DNA from: Planctomycetota bacterium
GTDB lineage: Bacteria; Planctomycetota; UBA1135; GCA-002748355
DNA length: 64,000 nucleotides
NCBI GenBank assembly: GCA_002748355.1
Contig: PDSF01000032.1
Span: 62,001-126,000, forward strand
Reading direction: 5' to 3'
How positions within the stretch are numbered: position 1 is the first letter of the stretch; each line of letters starts with the position of its first letter. The position numbers were made by a program, and so were the translations under genes. This document shows positions 1-9,201 of this stretch, in pieces. The notes beneath the pieces were generated by a model that saw nothing but the letters and a program-made list of their open reading frames with translations, was not told the DNA's origin and did no database searches.

Positions 1-527
1 AAGCTCCCATTCAGCAGCAAGGTTCCCGAAAAGCTGTAGCTGCGATGCTCGGTTCGCGGCTTCACCGTAACTGGCACCGTCACGACAAAGCTGTCGGCAT
101 AGCTGCTGCGCCCAGCCTTGGGTGGATCGAAGCTCGGAGCGCCAAAGCTCAGGAACTTCAAGTCCTCCTGCCCAGGTGCCCAGGTGATCGAACCCGAGGG
201 CAGGGCGCCAACCTGCTCTCGGGGCAGCATCACGAAGAGCACAAGCTTGCCGGTCTCCCCCGGGGCAATGCGCTTCGGATGCTGGCTGGGGTTGATCTGG
301 ATGCCAAAGCTCTTCGCGAAGCTGAGCATGCCTTCGGCATCGGCGCCCCCCATCTCCCTCTCGATCCGCCGCCGTTCCATCGCCTCGATTTCGTCGGGGC
401 TCGGCTCGCTGGCTGGCTTGCCCTGGTCAGGATTGGGCTCAGGGTTCGGCACGGGATTCTCGACCTGGGCGGTCGCAAGACCGCCTAACAGACAGAGAGC
501 GGTCAGCGTTAGGAACAGGCGAGACAT
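1..527 (-). CDS. secreted protein, 3' end cut by window edge, possible DsbD N-terminal-like domain
   Basis: An open frame starts at the ATG complementary to 525-527 and runs off the left edge without a stop, giving about 175 residues. A GGAG sits about 8 bases before the start. Residues 1-20 form a signal peptide (hydrophobic run, then LATA before Q). A Pro/Glu-rich linker with Glu/Arg-rich helix follows. From about residue 75 the protein is beta-rich, with PGE, then a Tyr-containing stretch, VTVPVTV and FSGTLLLNG. That order resembles the N-terminal domain of DsbD-type thiol-disulfide reductases, which is an inference because the diagnostic Cys region would lie outside the window. It could equally be an unrelated periplasmic protein. 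Confidence 0.6.
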   Translation of the reverse strand, partial: MSRLFLTLTALCLLGGLATAQVENPVPNPEPNPDQGKPASEPSPDEIEAMERRRIEREMGGADAEGMLSFAKSFGIQINPSQHPKRIAPGETGKLVLFVMLPREQVGALPSGSITWAPGQEDLKFLSFGAPSFDPPKAGRSSYADSFVVTVPVTVKPRTEHRSYSFSGTLLLNGS

Positions 528-593
528 GGATCAGCTCCGTAGAGAGATAGGTGGTTTAACGCGGTATGACGCGGGGGCGTCTGAAAGGCCGGC

Positions 594-3500
594 TCAGCCC
601 AGAGCCGTGAGCAAAGAAACCAGGCTCGCGAGCTGCTCCTCAAAGTCAGCGAGGCGGCCTCGCTCCTTTTCGACCAGCTCGGTCGGCGCCCGTTGGACGA
701 AGTTTTCGTTACTCAACTTCCCGCGCAAGCCCTGAATCTGCTTCTCCAGGTTCTGGCGCTGCTTCCCAAGCCGGGCCCGCTCTTTTTCCGGATCGAGGAC
801 GCCCCCGAGCCGAAGCTCGATGTCACCGAGGACTTGAACCGCAGCCTGCTCCAGCGGCGGCAGCTTCTCTCCGGCCGCCAAAGAACTCAGCCGGGCGAGA
901 TTGGCGATGCTCGGCAGGAAGGCCTCGAGCCGAGCGCAGAGCTCCGGCGAAGCCAGCAGCTGGGCATCCAGCGGCCGCGAGGGTGGGATCTCGTACTTGG
1001 CGCGCAGGTCGCGAATCGCGCGGATCACCGCCTGCGCCCAGCTCATGTCGGCTTCGACTACTTCGTCGATATCCGCGCTGCGAGCCTTGGGCCAAGCCGC
1101 CAGCGCCACCAGCTCCGAGCTGGCGAGAGCTTGCTCGATGCCCCGCTGCTTGACCTGCTTGCCGAGCAGCTCCCAGATCCCTTCGGTGATGAAGGGCAGG
1201 AAGGGGTGCAGCAGGCGCAGCACTTGATCCAGGGCAAAGGCCAGGACCTGGCGCGGCACGGCGGCCTGCTCCTCATCCTGCATCCGCGGTTTGATCAGCT
1301 CGAGATACCAATCGCAGAGTTCGTCCCAGAAGAAGACGCGAGCGGCGGCGATCGCCGCACTGGGGTTGTAGTCACGCAGCGCCTGCTCGACGGCCTCGGT
1401 AGCCCTGGCCAGGCGCGAGAGCACCCAGCGGTCCTGCACCGTCAGCTGCTCCCTGCTCAGCGCGCGAAAGCTCAGCTCCTCGCCGAGGTTCAGCAGGGCG
1501 AAGCGCGAGGCGTTCCACAGCTTGTTGCAGAAGTTGCGCCCCACCTCGAAGCGGTCACTGGTGACCTTGGGCGCGCGCGGCAGGTCGCTGCGGGTGCCGA
1601 TGACGTCGAACTCCTTCTTGGTCTTCGGGCAGAGATAGACCCCCGAGCTGGATCCGCTCTTCAGCTTGGCCAACTCCAGCAGCTCGCCGCTGAACGGCGA
1701 CTCCACCTGCACCGGCAGACGAATGTCCTGCAGGCCGGTCTGCATCTCGCAGAGCACATAGCGCATCGCATCGGCGCCGAACTGCTCGATGATGTCGACA
1801 GGGTCGATGCCGTTGCCCTTGGTCTTGCTCATCCGCTCGCCCTTGCCATCGAGGATGTTGGCGTGGATGAAGCAGTTGGTGAAGGGCAGGTCGCCGAGGT
1901 TGTAGAGCCCGGTCAGCACCATGCGCGCGACCCAGAGCGTGATGATGTCGCGCCCGGTCACCAGGCAGCTGCCCGGGTAGAAATAGTCGAGGCTGCTGGG
2001 CTCGCCTTCGCGCACGAAGGGCGCCTGCCCCGGCTCGGGCTGCGCCTTCGCCGGATCGGGCCAGCCCAGGGTCGAATGCGGCCATAGGGCGCTACTGAAC
2101 CAGGTGTCGAGCACGTCCGGGTCCCGCTCCAAACCGAGCTCTTCGAGCTGCGGCGCCAAGCGCCCATCCGCCTCTTCGTTGCGCAGGCAGACCAGGACTT
2201 CGAACTCGTCCTGCGGCCGCTCCTGCGCCAAGCGCAGCGCCTCCTCGGGAAGCAAGGACTCGCCGCTGGGCACGGTGATGCGCAGCATCACCCCTGGCTC
2301 CTGCCAGCGAATGCTCTGGCAGAGCTCGCCGAGCTGGGCACCGCTCTGCAGCTTGCGCCAGACGGGGATGCGATGCCCCCACCAGAGCTGACGGCTGATG
2401 CACCAGTCGCGCTTCTCGGCCAGCCAGGCGACGTAGCCATGGGCGTAGCGCTGGTCCGGCCAGAAACGCAGCTTGCGCCCGCTGGGCGAGCGCCACTCTC
2501 CCTCGACGGCGTCGATGGCCGCCTGGGCCAGGCCGGGGCTCACGAACTCCTTCTTCGTGCCCTTGGCCATCACCACCCCGCCCTCGCGGTCGCCCATCGC
2601 CACAAACCACTGCTTGCTGAGGTAGGGCTCGATCGGGGTCTTGGAGCGGTCGCTGTGCCCGACTTCGATCTCGCGAGCCTCGTGCTCGGCGAGGAGACCC
2701 TGCGCCTCCAGGTCGGCCACCAGCTTCTTTCGCGCCACGAAACGATCGAGTCCCTCATAGGGGCCGGCGTTAGCATTCAGGCAGCCGTCGACCTCAAGGA
2801 CATTGATGGCGCCGATCTCGGGGTGACGCTTCCAAACCTCGTAGTCGTTGGGGTCATGGGCCGGGGTGATCTTGACGCAGCCGCTACCCAGCTCCGGCTT
2901 GGCCCACTCATCGAGGATGAGAGGAATCTCTCGACCCAGCAGCGGCAGCCGGATTTTGCGCCCGTCCTTGGCCATGTCGGCGAGCTGCTCCAGCCGCGGT
3001 AGCAGCTCGGCAACGCGCTCTTCGAGGCCGAGGATCTCGTCCGCCAGCGCCTCGCGATCCTTGGCGCTGGCCTCGAGGCTGCGTTCGCGCGCCTTGGCGA
3101 TCAGACGCTGCAGCTGCGCCCCGGGCTCGGGATGCACGGCCACCGCCGTATCCCCGAGCATGGTCTCCGGCCGGGTGGTCGCGACCACGATCTCCTCGGG
3201 TTCACCCGCCTTGGGAGCAATGATCGGATAGCGCAGGTGCCAGAAGCCCCCCTGCACCGTCGCATACTCGACCTCGTCGTCGGAGACCGCGGTCTGCAGC
3301 TGGCAATCCCAGTTGACCAGGCGGTTGCCGCGGTAGATCAGCCCGTCCTCGAACATGCGGAAGAAGGTCTCACGCACCGCCGCAGCGCAGACCGGGTCCA
3401 TCGTGAAGCGCTGACGATCCCAGTCGCAGGAGCAGCCCATGAGCTGCTGCTGCTCGTTGATGCGCTTCTGATACTCATGCTTCCACTGCCAGATTCGCTC

Positions 3501-3845
3501 GACCAGGGCTTCGCGGCCGATGTCGTGGCGGGTCTTGCCCTCGAGCTCCAGCAGACGTTTTTCAACGACGGACTGGGTGGCGATGCCGGCATGGTCGGTA
3601 CCCGGCATCCACAGCGCCGAATCCCCCTGCATGCGGTGCCAACGAATCAGCATGTCCTGCAGCACATTGTCCATCGCGTGCCCCATGTGCAGGGCACCGG
3701 TGACGTTGGGCAAGGGCATCATGATGACGTAGGGATCCTTGGCCTGGTCCGGGAAAGCGGCGAAGCACGCTGCCTTCTGCCAGCGCTGCTGCATCGCCTT
3801 CTGGATCGCCTGGGGTTCGTAGCGGGTGCTCGTCTCGCCGCTCAT
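594..3845 (-). CDS. valS: valyl-tRNA synthetase
   Basis: Class I aminoacyl-tRNA synthetase that charges tRNA-Val in the cytoplasm and edits mischarged threonine. About 1083 residues, somewhat longer than the usual 880-950. The HIGH motif appears as HMGH after PNVTGAL, and the KMSKS loop as RMSKT in GERMSKTKGNG. The segment WCISRQLWWGHRIPVW is typical of the Val/Ile/Leu group. The last ~70 residues form the charged coiled coil found on bacterial ValS (LGGVLDPEKERARL). The frame is open for another 116 codons upstream, but the ATG at 3845 is preceded by an AGGGAG-type ribosome site and starts directly before the conserved N-terminus, so the longer version is unlikely. An inserted helical segment in the editing domain region (near residues 265-300, rich in Glu and Leu) accounts for part of the extra length. 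Confidence 0.95.
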   Translation of the reverse strand: MSGETSTRYEPQAIQKAMQQRWQKAACFAAFPDQAKDPYVIMMPLPNVTGALHMGHAMDNVLQDMLIRWHRMQGDSALWMPGTDHAGIATQSVVEKRLLELEGKTRHDIGREALVERIWQWKHEYQKRINEQQQLMGCSCDWDRQRFTMDPVCAAAVRETFFRMFEDGLIYRGNRLVNWDCQLQTAVSDDEVEYATVQGGFWHLRYPIIAPKAGEPEEIVVATTRPETMLGDTAVAVHPEPGAQLQRLIAKARERSLEASAKDREALADEILGLEERVAELLPRLEQLADMAKDGRKIRLPLLGREIPLILDEWAKPELGSGCVKITPAHDPNDYEVWKRHPEIGAINVLEVDGCLNANAGPYEGLDRFVARKKLVADLEAQGLLAEHEAREIEVGHSDRSKTPIEPYLSKQWFVAMGDREGGVVMAKGTKKEFVSPGLAQAAIDAVEGEWRSPSGRKLRFWPDQRYAHGYVAWLAEKRDWCISRQLWWGHRIPVWRKLQSGAQLGELCQSIRWQEPGVMLRITVPSGESLLPEEALRLAQERPQDEFEVLVCLRNEEADGRLAPQLEELGLERDPDVLDTWFSSALWPHSTLGWPDPAKAQPEPGQAPFVREGEPSSLDYFYPGSCLVTGRDIITLWVARMVLTGLYNLGDLPFTNCFIHANILDGKGERMSKTKGNGIDPVDIIEQFGADAMRYVLCEMQTGLQDIRLPVQVESPFSGELLELAKLKSGSSSGVYLCPKTKKEFDVIGTRSDLPRAPKVTSDRFEVGRNFCNKLWNASRFALLNLGEELSFRALSREQLTVQDRWVLSRLARATEAVEQALRDYNPSAAIAAARVFFWDELCDWYLELIKPRMQDEEQAAVPRQVLAFALDQVLRLLHPFLPFITEGIWELLGKQVKQRGIEQALASSELVALAAWPKARSADIDEVVEADMSWAQAVIRAIRDLRAKYEIPPSRPLDAQLLASPELCARLEAFLPSIANLARLSSLAAGEKLPPLEQAAVQVLGDIELRLGGVLDPEKERARLGKQRQNLEKQIQGLRGKLSNENFVQRAPTELVEKERGRLADFEEQLASLVSLLTALG

Positions 3846-4093
3846 TTCCTGCTCCCTCGTTCGTCGCGAAAATCGGGGAAAGGATGCTCGCAGCCCTACG
3901 CAGCAAGTCAAGGGCGCCGGATCAGCGATCGCAGGGAGCTTCTCCACGGACAGGCCGGGTAAACTGGCCTGCTGACCATTGCACCAAGCGAGCAACTCGC
4001 TTTCCCTGATAGTCGACGGCCAAGCAGGCTGACAAGGAACTCGGGCAAGAGACCCCCAGCGACTCCTTCGCGCATCAGCGAGAGGCGATACCG

Positions 4094-4885
4094 ATGACCA
4101 GCGACGAACGGCAACGCGACGGAAGCCAAGACCCTGGAGGCCATCAGGCAGCGCCCCCCTGCTTCGCCCTGCTACGCGAGAACACCCTCCCAAGCCCAGA
4201 GCGACTCGGCGCCGCCATGGTCGAACTGGGCTTCGAGCTCGGCGAGGAGCCGATCGAGGTGAAGGAGGACAGCCTCCTCCTGCCCCTCGCCCATGGAGCC
4301 GCGCTGCGGCTGACGCTGACCCCGGCGCAGCAGTCGAAGCTCGCCGACCTGCCCCCCGGCCTGACCTCCCCGCCCGAGGAAGAGATCGCCAAGTGCAAGG
4401 CCCAGCTCCTCACCGTGCTCCAGGGCATCGAAGGCTCGCCCCTCACCCAAGACCTACTCATGTGCCGGGCGACCGCGGCGGTGCTGCGAGTGAGCCCAGC
4501 AATCGGCGCCATGTTTGGCCGGAGCCGGAGCATCCACGACGCCAAGCTCTGGGAAGGCATCGACGCCGACATGAATGAGGAGGACCCGCCCATCGAGCTG
4601 ATGGTCGACCTATCCATCGCCGACGAGGGCCAGGGGCGCCTCTCGATATTGACCCACGGCATGCCCCGCTATGGCCGCGAAAACTTCCATATCTTCGCGC
4701 CCCAGACCAAGGGCCAAGATGCGGCGGAACTCTGCTTCCACCTCGTGTACGAACTCTTGAGCCAGCCGGATCTGGAGTACCCCAGCGGCACAAGGCTCGG
4801 CCGCAGAGCCCGGGAGAAGCACCGCCTCGACCGGGGCCCGAGCCCAATCAACCCCAAGGAAACGGTGATGATCCTGCGTATGTAG
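4094..4885 (+). CDS. DUF4261-like protein of unknown function
   Basis: 263 residues, no signal peptide or membrane segment. It opens with a short polar tail, then CFALLREN and a PSPERL helix start. The C-terminal third contains GRLSILTHGMPRYGRENF, followed by a helix ending the domain (ELCFHLVYELL). This late 'threshold, then small beta turn, then helix' pattern resembles DUF4261 proteins, whose role is unknown. The match is by eye and tentative. The gene is divergent from valS across about 250 bases and converges on acetate kinase 63 bases downstream, so it probably forms its own transcription unit. Confidence 0.65.
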   Translation: MTSDERQRDGSQDPGGHQAAPPCFALLRENTLPSPERLGAAMVELGFELGEEPIEVKEDSLLLPLAHGAALRLTLTPAQQSKLADLPPGLTSPPEEEIAKCKAQLLTVLQGIEGSPLTQDLLMCRATAAVLRVSPAIGAMFGRSRSIHDAKLWEGIDADMNEEDPPIELMVDLSIADEGQGRLSILTHGMPRYGRENFHIFAPQTKGQDAAELCFHLVYELLSQPDLEYPSGTRLGRRAREKHRLDRGPSPINPKETVMILRM

Positions 4886-4948
4886 ACGCTGTGCAGCTGA
4901 GGGCGGCATCCCTGCGAACTCGGCCCCTGGGCACGCCCCCCTCCAGAC

Positions 4949-6193
4949 TCAGGTACCCTGGCCCTCCGGCTCAACGGCGCGCACGGTGTCGCGAGCGATC
5001 ATCAGCTCTTCGTCCGTGGGGATGACCCAGGCTGCGAGCGTACTATCCTCGGTCGAGATCTTGAGGGTACGACCGCCAACCGCCTCCCTATTGCGCTCCT
5101 CGTCGATCTTCAGACCGAGGCAATCGAGCCCCTTACAGATGCGCGCGCGAATCTCTGGAGAGTTTTCTCCAATACCGCCGGCGAAGACCAGGGCCTCGCA
5201 GCCTTCCAGCCCAACGTAGTAGGCGCCGATGTACTTACGCACCCGGGCACAAAACATGTCGATCGCAAGGGTGACGCGACGATCGAAGTGCTCGGACTCT
5301 TCCTTCAGAAGCTCGCGCATATCGCTCGCCAGCCCCGAGATGCCGAGTAGGCCAGAATGCTTGCTGAGCATGGTATCCAGCTCGGAAAAGCCCAGCCCCT
5401 CCTTGTAGGAGAGGTAGTGCATAACCGAGGGGTCGATATCGCCGGTGCGCGTGCCCATCATCAGGCCTTCGAGGGGAGTAAAGCCCATCGAAGTATCGAA
5501 GGAGTCACCATCGCGGATCGCACAGGCAGAGCTGCCATTACCAAGGTGCAGGGTAATGATGTTGACGTCCTTACGCGGCTTCTTCATGAGCTGGCGGTAA
5601 CGGAAGGCAACATAGCGATGTGAAGTGCCGTGGAAGCCGTAACGGCGCACACCAAATCGAGAATAGTAGTGATACGGCAGCGCGTAGAGATAGGAGGTCG
5701 CCGGCATCGTGCTGTGGAAGGCGGTATCAAAGACCGCGACCTGGGGCACCTGGCCGAGCAGCTCCTCGACCGCCCGCACACCACTGAGATTCCCCGGCAT
5801 GTGCAGCGGCGCCAGATCGACGCAGTCTTCGAGCCCTCTCAGCACTTCGGGGTCGATCAGAACTGATTCGCGGAAGCTCTGCCCACCGTGCACCATCCGG
5901 TGCCCCACCGCGTGGATATCACTAATCGAACGCAAGCTCTCGATCCCGGACTCTGGCGACACCAGCCAGCGCAGCACGTAATCGATCGCTGCCGCGTGAT
6001 CGCGAAGAGGAACCTCTTTGCAAACCCGTTTCTGCCCAGCGGCGTGCAGGGTCACCATCGCAAGCGTGCCGATTCGTTCGACACGCCCATCGGCATGGCG
6101 CAGGTCCTCGTCAGAGCGCATGCGCTCATAGTCAGTCTCGATCAGCTGAAAACGGAGGCTGGACGAACCGGCATTCAAAACAAGGACGTTCAT
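4949..6193 (-). CDS. ackA: acetate kinase
   Basis: Interconverts acetate plus ATP with acetyl phosphate plus ADP; with phosphotransacetylase it links acetyl-CoA to substrate-level phosphorylation. 414 residues, normal for the family. It starts NVLVLNAGSSSLRFQL, the first phosphate-binding motif of the ASKHA fold. GHRMVHGG, FDTAFHSTMP, YGFHGTSHRYV and HLGNGSSACAIRDG are all family signatures, as is FAGGIGENSPEIR near the C-terminus. The ATG at 6193 was chosen because it begins exactly at the conserved N-terminus; an upstream in-frame start would add 19 unconserved residues. No phosphotransacetylase gene is adjacent, so the partner must lie elsewhere. Confidence 0.96.
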   Translation of the reverse strand: MNVLVLNAGSSSLRFQLIETDYERMRSDEDLRHADGRVERIGTLAMVTLHAAGQKRVCKEVPLRDHAAAIDYVLRWLVSPESGIESLRSISDIHAVGHRMVHGGQSFRESVLIDPEVLRGLEDCVDLAPLHMPGNLSGVRAVEELLGQVPQVAVFDTAFHSTMPATSYLYALPYHYYSRFGVRRYGFHGTSHRYVAFRYRQLMKKPRKDVNIITLHLGNGSSACAIRDGDSFDTSMGFTPLEGLMMGTRTGDIDPSVMHYLSYKEGLGFSELDTMLSKHSGLLGISGLASDMRELLKEESEHFDRRVTLAIDMFCARVRKYIGAYYVGLEGCEALVFAGGIGENSPEIRARICKGLDCLGLKIDEERNREAVGGRTLKISTEDSTLAAWVIPTDEELMIARDTVRAVEPEGQGT

Positions 6194-6417
6194 GGGTCTC
6201 GCTATCCAAGGGAACAAGGTTCCACATATAGCCCCACCCGGGCCACACAACGCGAGCCTCGGCAGATCACTTGCGTATAGCTGCGGAGCTACAGGCGGGG
6301 AGTGCGGCCAGGGACGATAGCCCCTTAGCAGCTGGGGATTGAAGCTATCGCCCGGTATCTCCCAGATTCTTTAACGCAGGATTTTCCACCGCTGCTCGGG
6401 CACCTAGGCTGGCCTAG

Positions 6418-7080
6418 ATGAACACCATTCTCATCACCGGCGCCAATCGCGGCATTGGCTACGAACTCTGCAGACAACTCCAGGAGCGCGGCGACGAGGT
6501 CATCGCAACCTGTCGTAAGAGCAGCGACGAAATCGAAGGGCTCGGCTGCCGAGTCCTGAGCGGCATCGACGTCACAAAAGACGAGGATCTCGTCACGCTC
6601 AAGCAGCAGCTCGGCGAGCAGAAGCTGGACTGCCTGATCAACAACGCCGGCATCTACTCCCCCTCCGGCCTTACGGACCTCGACTTCGATATGATTCGTC
6701 AGCAGTTCGAAGTCAACAGCATCGGTCCGCTGCGGGTCACCCAGGCACTACTGCCGCGCCTCGACGCCGGGAGCAAGCTCGCGGTAGTCACCAGCATGAT
6801 GGGCTCGATGACCGACAACGAGTCGGGCGGCCACTACGGCTATCGCATGTCGAAGGCTGCGGTCAACGCCGCCTTCGTCTCCCTGGCCAGGGACCTGGCC
6901 GCACGAAAGATCTCGGTCGCGATTCTCCACCCCGGCTACGTCAAGACCCGCATGACCGACTGGAACGGCAACCTGAGTCCGGAGCAATCCGCCGCCGGCC
7001 TGATCTCCATCCTCGACAAGCTGACCCTGCAGGAAAGCGGCAGCTTCTGGCACACAAACGGGCAGATCCTTCCCTGGTAG
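6418..7080 (+). CDS. short-chain dehydrogenase/reductase, C-factor-like
   Basis: 220-residue NAD(P)-dependent oxidoreductase with a Rossmann fold. The cofactor loop TGANRGIG is at residues 7-14, NNAG at 75-78, and the catalytic pair Tyr141 and Lys145 lies in YRMSK, with a Ser in the preceding VVTSMMG. HPGYVKTRMT marks the substrate-loop boundary. The short length and sequence style match the CsgA/C-factor-like branch of the family; the substrate cannot be read from sequence. It is followed 19 bases later by the convergent ZIP transporter gene and is probably transcribed alone. Confidence 0.9.
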   Translation: MNTILITGANRGIGYELCRQLQERGDEVIATCRKSSDEIEGLGCRVLSGIDVTKDEDLVTLKQQLGEQKLDCLINNAGIYSPSGLTDLDFDMIRQQFEVNSIGPLRVTQALLPRLDAGSKLAVVTSMMGSMTDNESGGHYGYRMSKAAVNAAFVSLARDLAARKISVAILHPGYVKTRMTDWNGNLSPEQSAAGLISILDKLTLQESGSFWHTNGQILPW

Positions 7081-7099
7081 AGACCAGCGGCAGCAGGAG

Positions 7100-7948
7100 C
7101 TAACAAGCCCGCACGAGACGCATTCGCCCGGCCTTAGGCTCCCGCAGACCTAGCGGCAGCTCCTGCAGCGCCCCGGCGCGACCGTGGTCGAATTCACAAT
7201 CATCCCCATGCGCGTGGAAGGCATGCGGGTTGGATAGCGCCGCAAAGAGCACACCCAGCAAGAGTGCCGCGAGCTTGGGCAGTCGATCCCGGGTCTCGTG
7301 GAAGACCTCGGGCAGCAACTCCCCCACCGCGACGTAGAGGAAGGTCCCGGCCGAAATCGCCGCGATCGCGCCCTCGACACCGTGTCCTACCAGGACCTGT
7401 CCATGCAGCAGGTAGCCGAGCACAAGCCCAAGCGGGGTTACCAGGGAGAAGAGCAGCAGAACGACGAAGGTCAGCCGCCGCCCTTCGATCGAAAAGCGCA
7501 GCGCCGAGACCAAGCTGAAGCACTCCCCCAACTTGTGCAGAGAAAAGGCCAGGGCGATGCCGGCGATGGCCGGCTCCTCCAGCAAAAAGGCCAGCCCAAG
7601 CCCGGCAGTGAAAGCGTGCGCCGTTAGCCCTAGCAGCATCGCCCAGCCGACGTTGGCATGGTTATGCGAGCCGAAGAGCCCAAGGTCGAGGATGAGGACG
7701 GCAAGCAACCCAACCAGAACCCAGGTCCAGGCGCTGCCATGACCGTTCTCTGCCGCAGTCTCCGCCACGTGCGGTAGCAAATGCAGCATCACGGCACCGA
7801 GAAAAAAGCCCGCCGCCAGCGAAAGTAATAGGTGCAGAGAGCGCGGGGTCTTTCGGATAAGCAGCGGCAATACACCGCCCAGGAGGCCAGCCAGCAACAG
7901 ATAAAGGGCAAGGAGATAGGGGCTCAAAACCAAAAACTCACAGAGCAA
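7100..7948 (-). CDS. ZIP-family divalent metal transporter
   Basis: 282-residue inner-membrane protein with about eight hydrophobic segments, expected to carry zinc or another divalent metal. Metal-site signatures are HAFTAGLGLA in the fourth segment and HKLGEC in the fifth, both standard ZIP motifs. GTFLYVAVGELLPEVFHE is the typical late helix. The cytosolic loop contains only a short His patch (SHNHAN). The tail HAFHAHGDDCEFDH is rich in His, Asp and Cys and could bind metal. The only reachable start in this frame before the first membrane segment is a TTG at 7948 without a clear ribosome site, so the exact N-terminus is uncertain. Confidence 0.88.
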   Translation of the reverse strand: MLCEFLVLSPYLLALYLLLAGLLGGVLPLLIRKTPRSLHLLLSLAAGFFLGAVMLHLLPHVAETAAENGHGSAWTWVLVGLLAVLILDLGLFGSHNHANVGWAMLLGLTAHAFTAGLGLAFLLEEPAIAGIALAFSLHKLGECFSLVSALRFSIEGRRLTFVVLLLFSLVTPLGLVLGYLLHGQVLVGHGVEGAIAAISAGTFLYVAVGELLPEVFHETRDRLPKLAALLLGVLFAALSNPHAFHAHGDDCEFDHGRAGALQELPLGLREPKAGRMRLVRAC

Positions 7949-8052
7949 AAAGGAATTATCGACATGGCAGGCGGTCTAAGACGCCGTGCGCCTACACTCT
8001 TCGGCCTATCCCCCCCTACTTGCAAGCCCGCAAGTCATCTAGCAACCCCAGC

Positions 8053-8895
8053 ATGCAGCTTGGCTACATCAGCAACGGCCTGACCCACCACCGCTTGGAC
8101 GAGGCCCTTCGGCTCCTCGCCGACGAGGGCTACGACTGTGTGGCGATATCGCCCGACGTCGGACACCTGGACCCCTACCGAAGCAGCATGGCCGAGCGCG
8201 CCAGCATCGCCAGGCTGCTTGAGCAGCTCGGGCTGAGCTGCGTGATCGAGAGCGGCGCCCGCTACCTCCTCGACCCACGCCGCAAGCATCGCCCCAACCT
8301 GCTCGAGGCCGAGGCCGAGCAGCGCGCGGCGCGTCTGGACTTCTTGCGGCGCTGCCTGGAGCTCGGCGAAGAACTCGGCGCTCAGGCTCTCTCCTTCTGG
8401 GCCGGGCAGCGCCCCGCCTCGGTCGCCGTAGCCAGCGCCGAGGCACATCTGCGTGAAGGCATCGAAGCCCTGCTCGTCGAGAGCGAGCGCCGCAGCGTGC
8501 CCCTCGCCTTCGAACCCGAGCCGGGCATGCTCATCGAAACCGTGGCCCAGGCCCGGCAGCTCGTTCAGCAGCTCGGTGACCCGCCGCAGCTCGGCTTGAC
8601 CATCGACCTTGGCCATCTCTACGTGACCGGCGAGGGCTCGCCGAGCGAAGTGCTCCCCGCAGTCATCGAGCGGGTACGCCAGATCCACATCGAGGACATG
8701 CGCCGTGGCGTCCACGTGCACCTAGACCCCGGCGAAGGAGATGTCGATTTCGCCGAGATCGGGCACTGCCTCCGAGAGCTCAATTATCAAGGTCCACTGT
8801 GCTGGGAGTTGAGCCGGAGCGCACATAGCGCCCTGACTTCGCTACGCAAGGCAAAGCTCTGCTGGGACCAACATCTGTCTCCGGCCAATCTTTAA
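8053..8895 (+). CDS. sugar phosphate isomerase/epimerase-like TIM-barrel protein
   Basis: 280 residues of the xylose isomerase-like/AP endonuclease 2 superfamily. It begins MQLGYISNGLTHH, and metal-ligand positions of the fold are visible as AFEPEPGM, LTIDLGHLYV, RVRQIHIEDM and the final GEGDVDFAEI followed by CWELSRSAH. Family members isomerise or epimerise small sugars, or cleave related ring compounds, using a divalent metal; the substrate here is unknown. The ATG at 8053 was chosen over a TTG at 8020 because it directly precedes the first beta strand. The gene is divergent from the ZIP transporter gene. Confidence 0.85.
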   Translation: MQLGYISNGLTHHRLDEALRLLADEGYDCVAISPDVGHLDPYRSSMAERASIARLLEQLGLSCVIESGARYLLDPRRKHRPNLLEAEAEQRAARLDFLRRCLELGEELGAQALSFWAGQRPASVAVASAEAHLREGIEALLVESERRSVPLAFEPEPGMLIETVAQARQLVQQLGDPPQLGLTIDLGHLYVTGEGSPSEVLPAVIERVRQIHIEDMRRGVHVHLDPGEGDVDFAEIGHCLRELNYQGPLCWELSRSAHSALTSLRKAKLCWDQHLSPANL

Positions 8896-9201
8896 GCCTT
8901 CTTGACGGAGCGCTTCACCCCTGCCTAAGGTCCGGCGCATCGGTCAGGGGACTTTTCTCTGGCCGTGTGGCACTTCTTCCACGTAGTACCTGATTCGGCA
9001 TCAGCCAAACTGGCCTAAACCCGGACAGGGCTCGGCAAAAAACGACCGGCCCCCTCGCAGGGTGCGGCTCGCTGAGATCCCGTAAGGGAGGAAGACAGTG
9101 TCCGTTTTCCTCGTCTCGTCTCTCTCGTCCGCTGCCTCTTCTCATAGCCTGTGAAGGTAGTACACGGAAAGGCGTTGCGAAGGGTTCTGGAGGAGGGGTC
9201 C
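8896..9201. other. intergenic region, no gene seen
   Basis: About 306 bases between the isomerase-like gene and the repeat-protein gene. A short stretch near 9060-9095 (GGGTGC, then GCTGAGAT, then a GGGAGG run) superficially resembles part of a TPP riboswitch, but the second conserved half is missing. The end of the region, 9189-9198, carries a strong GGAGGAGG ribosome site for the next gene. No convincing promoter or terminator could be picked. Confidence 0.5.

Noticed and set aside
693..2087. 464-codon open frame on the plus strand opposite valS
   Set aside because: High-GC DNA opens long antisense frames; it lacks motifs and lies fully inside valS.
8965..8982. TGGCAC sequence considered as the -24 element of a sigma-54 promoter
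   Set aside because: The -12 element TTGC is absent at the required spacing.
9055..9105. Stretch resembling part of a TPP riboswitch (GGGTGC then GCTGAGAT)
   Set aside because: The second conserved half is missing, and no thiamine gene follows.
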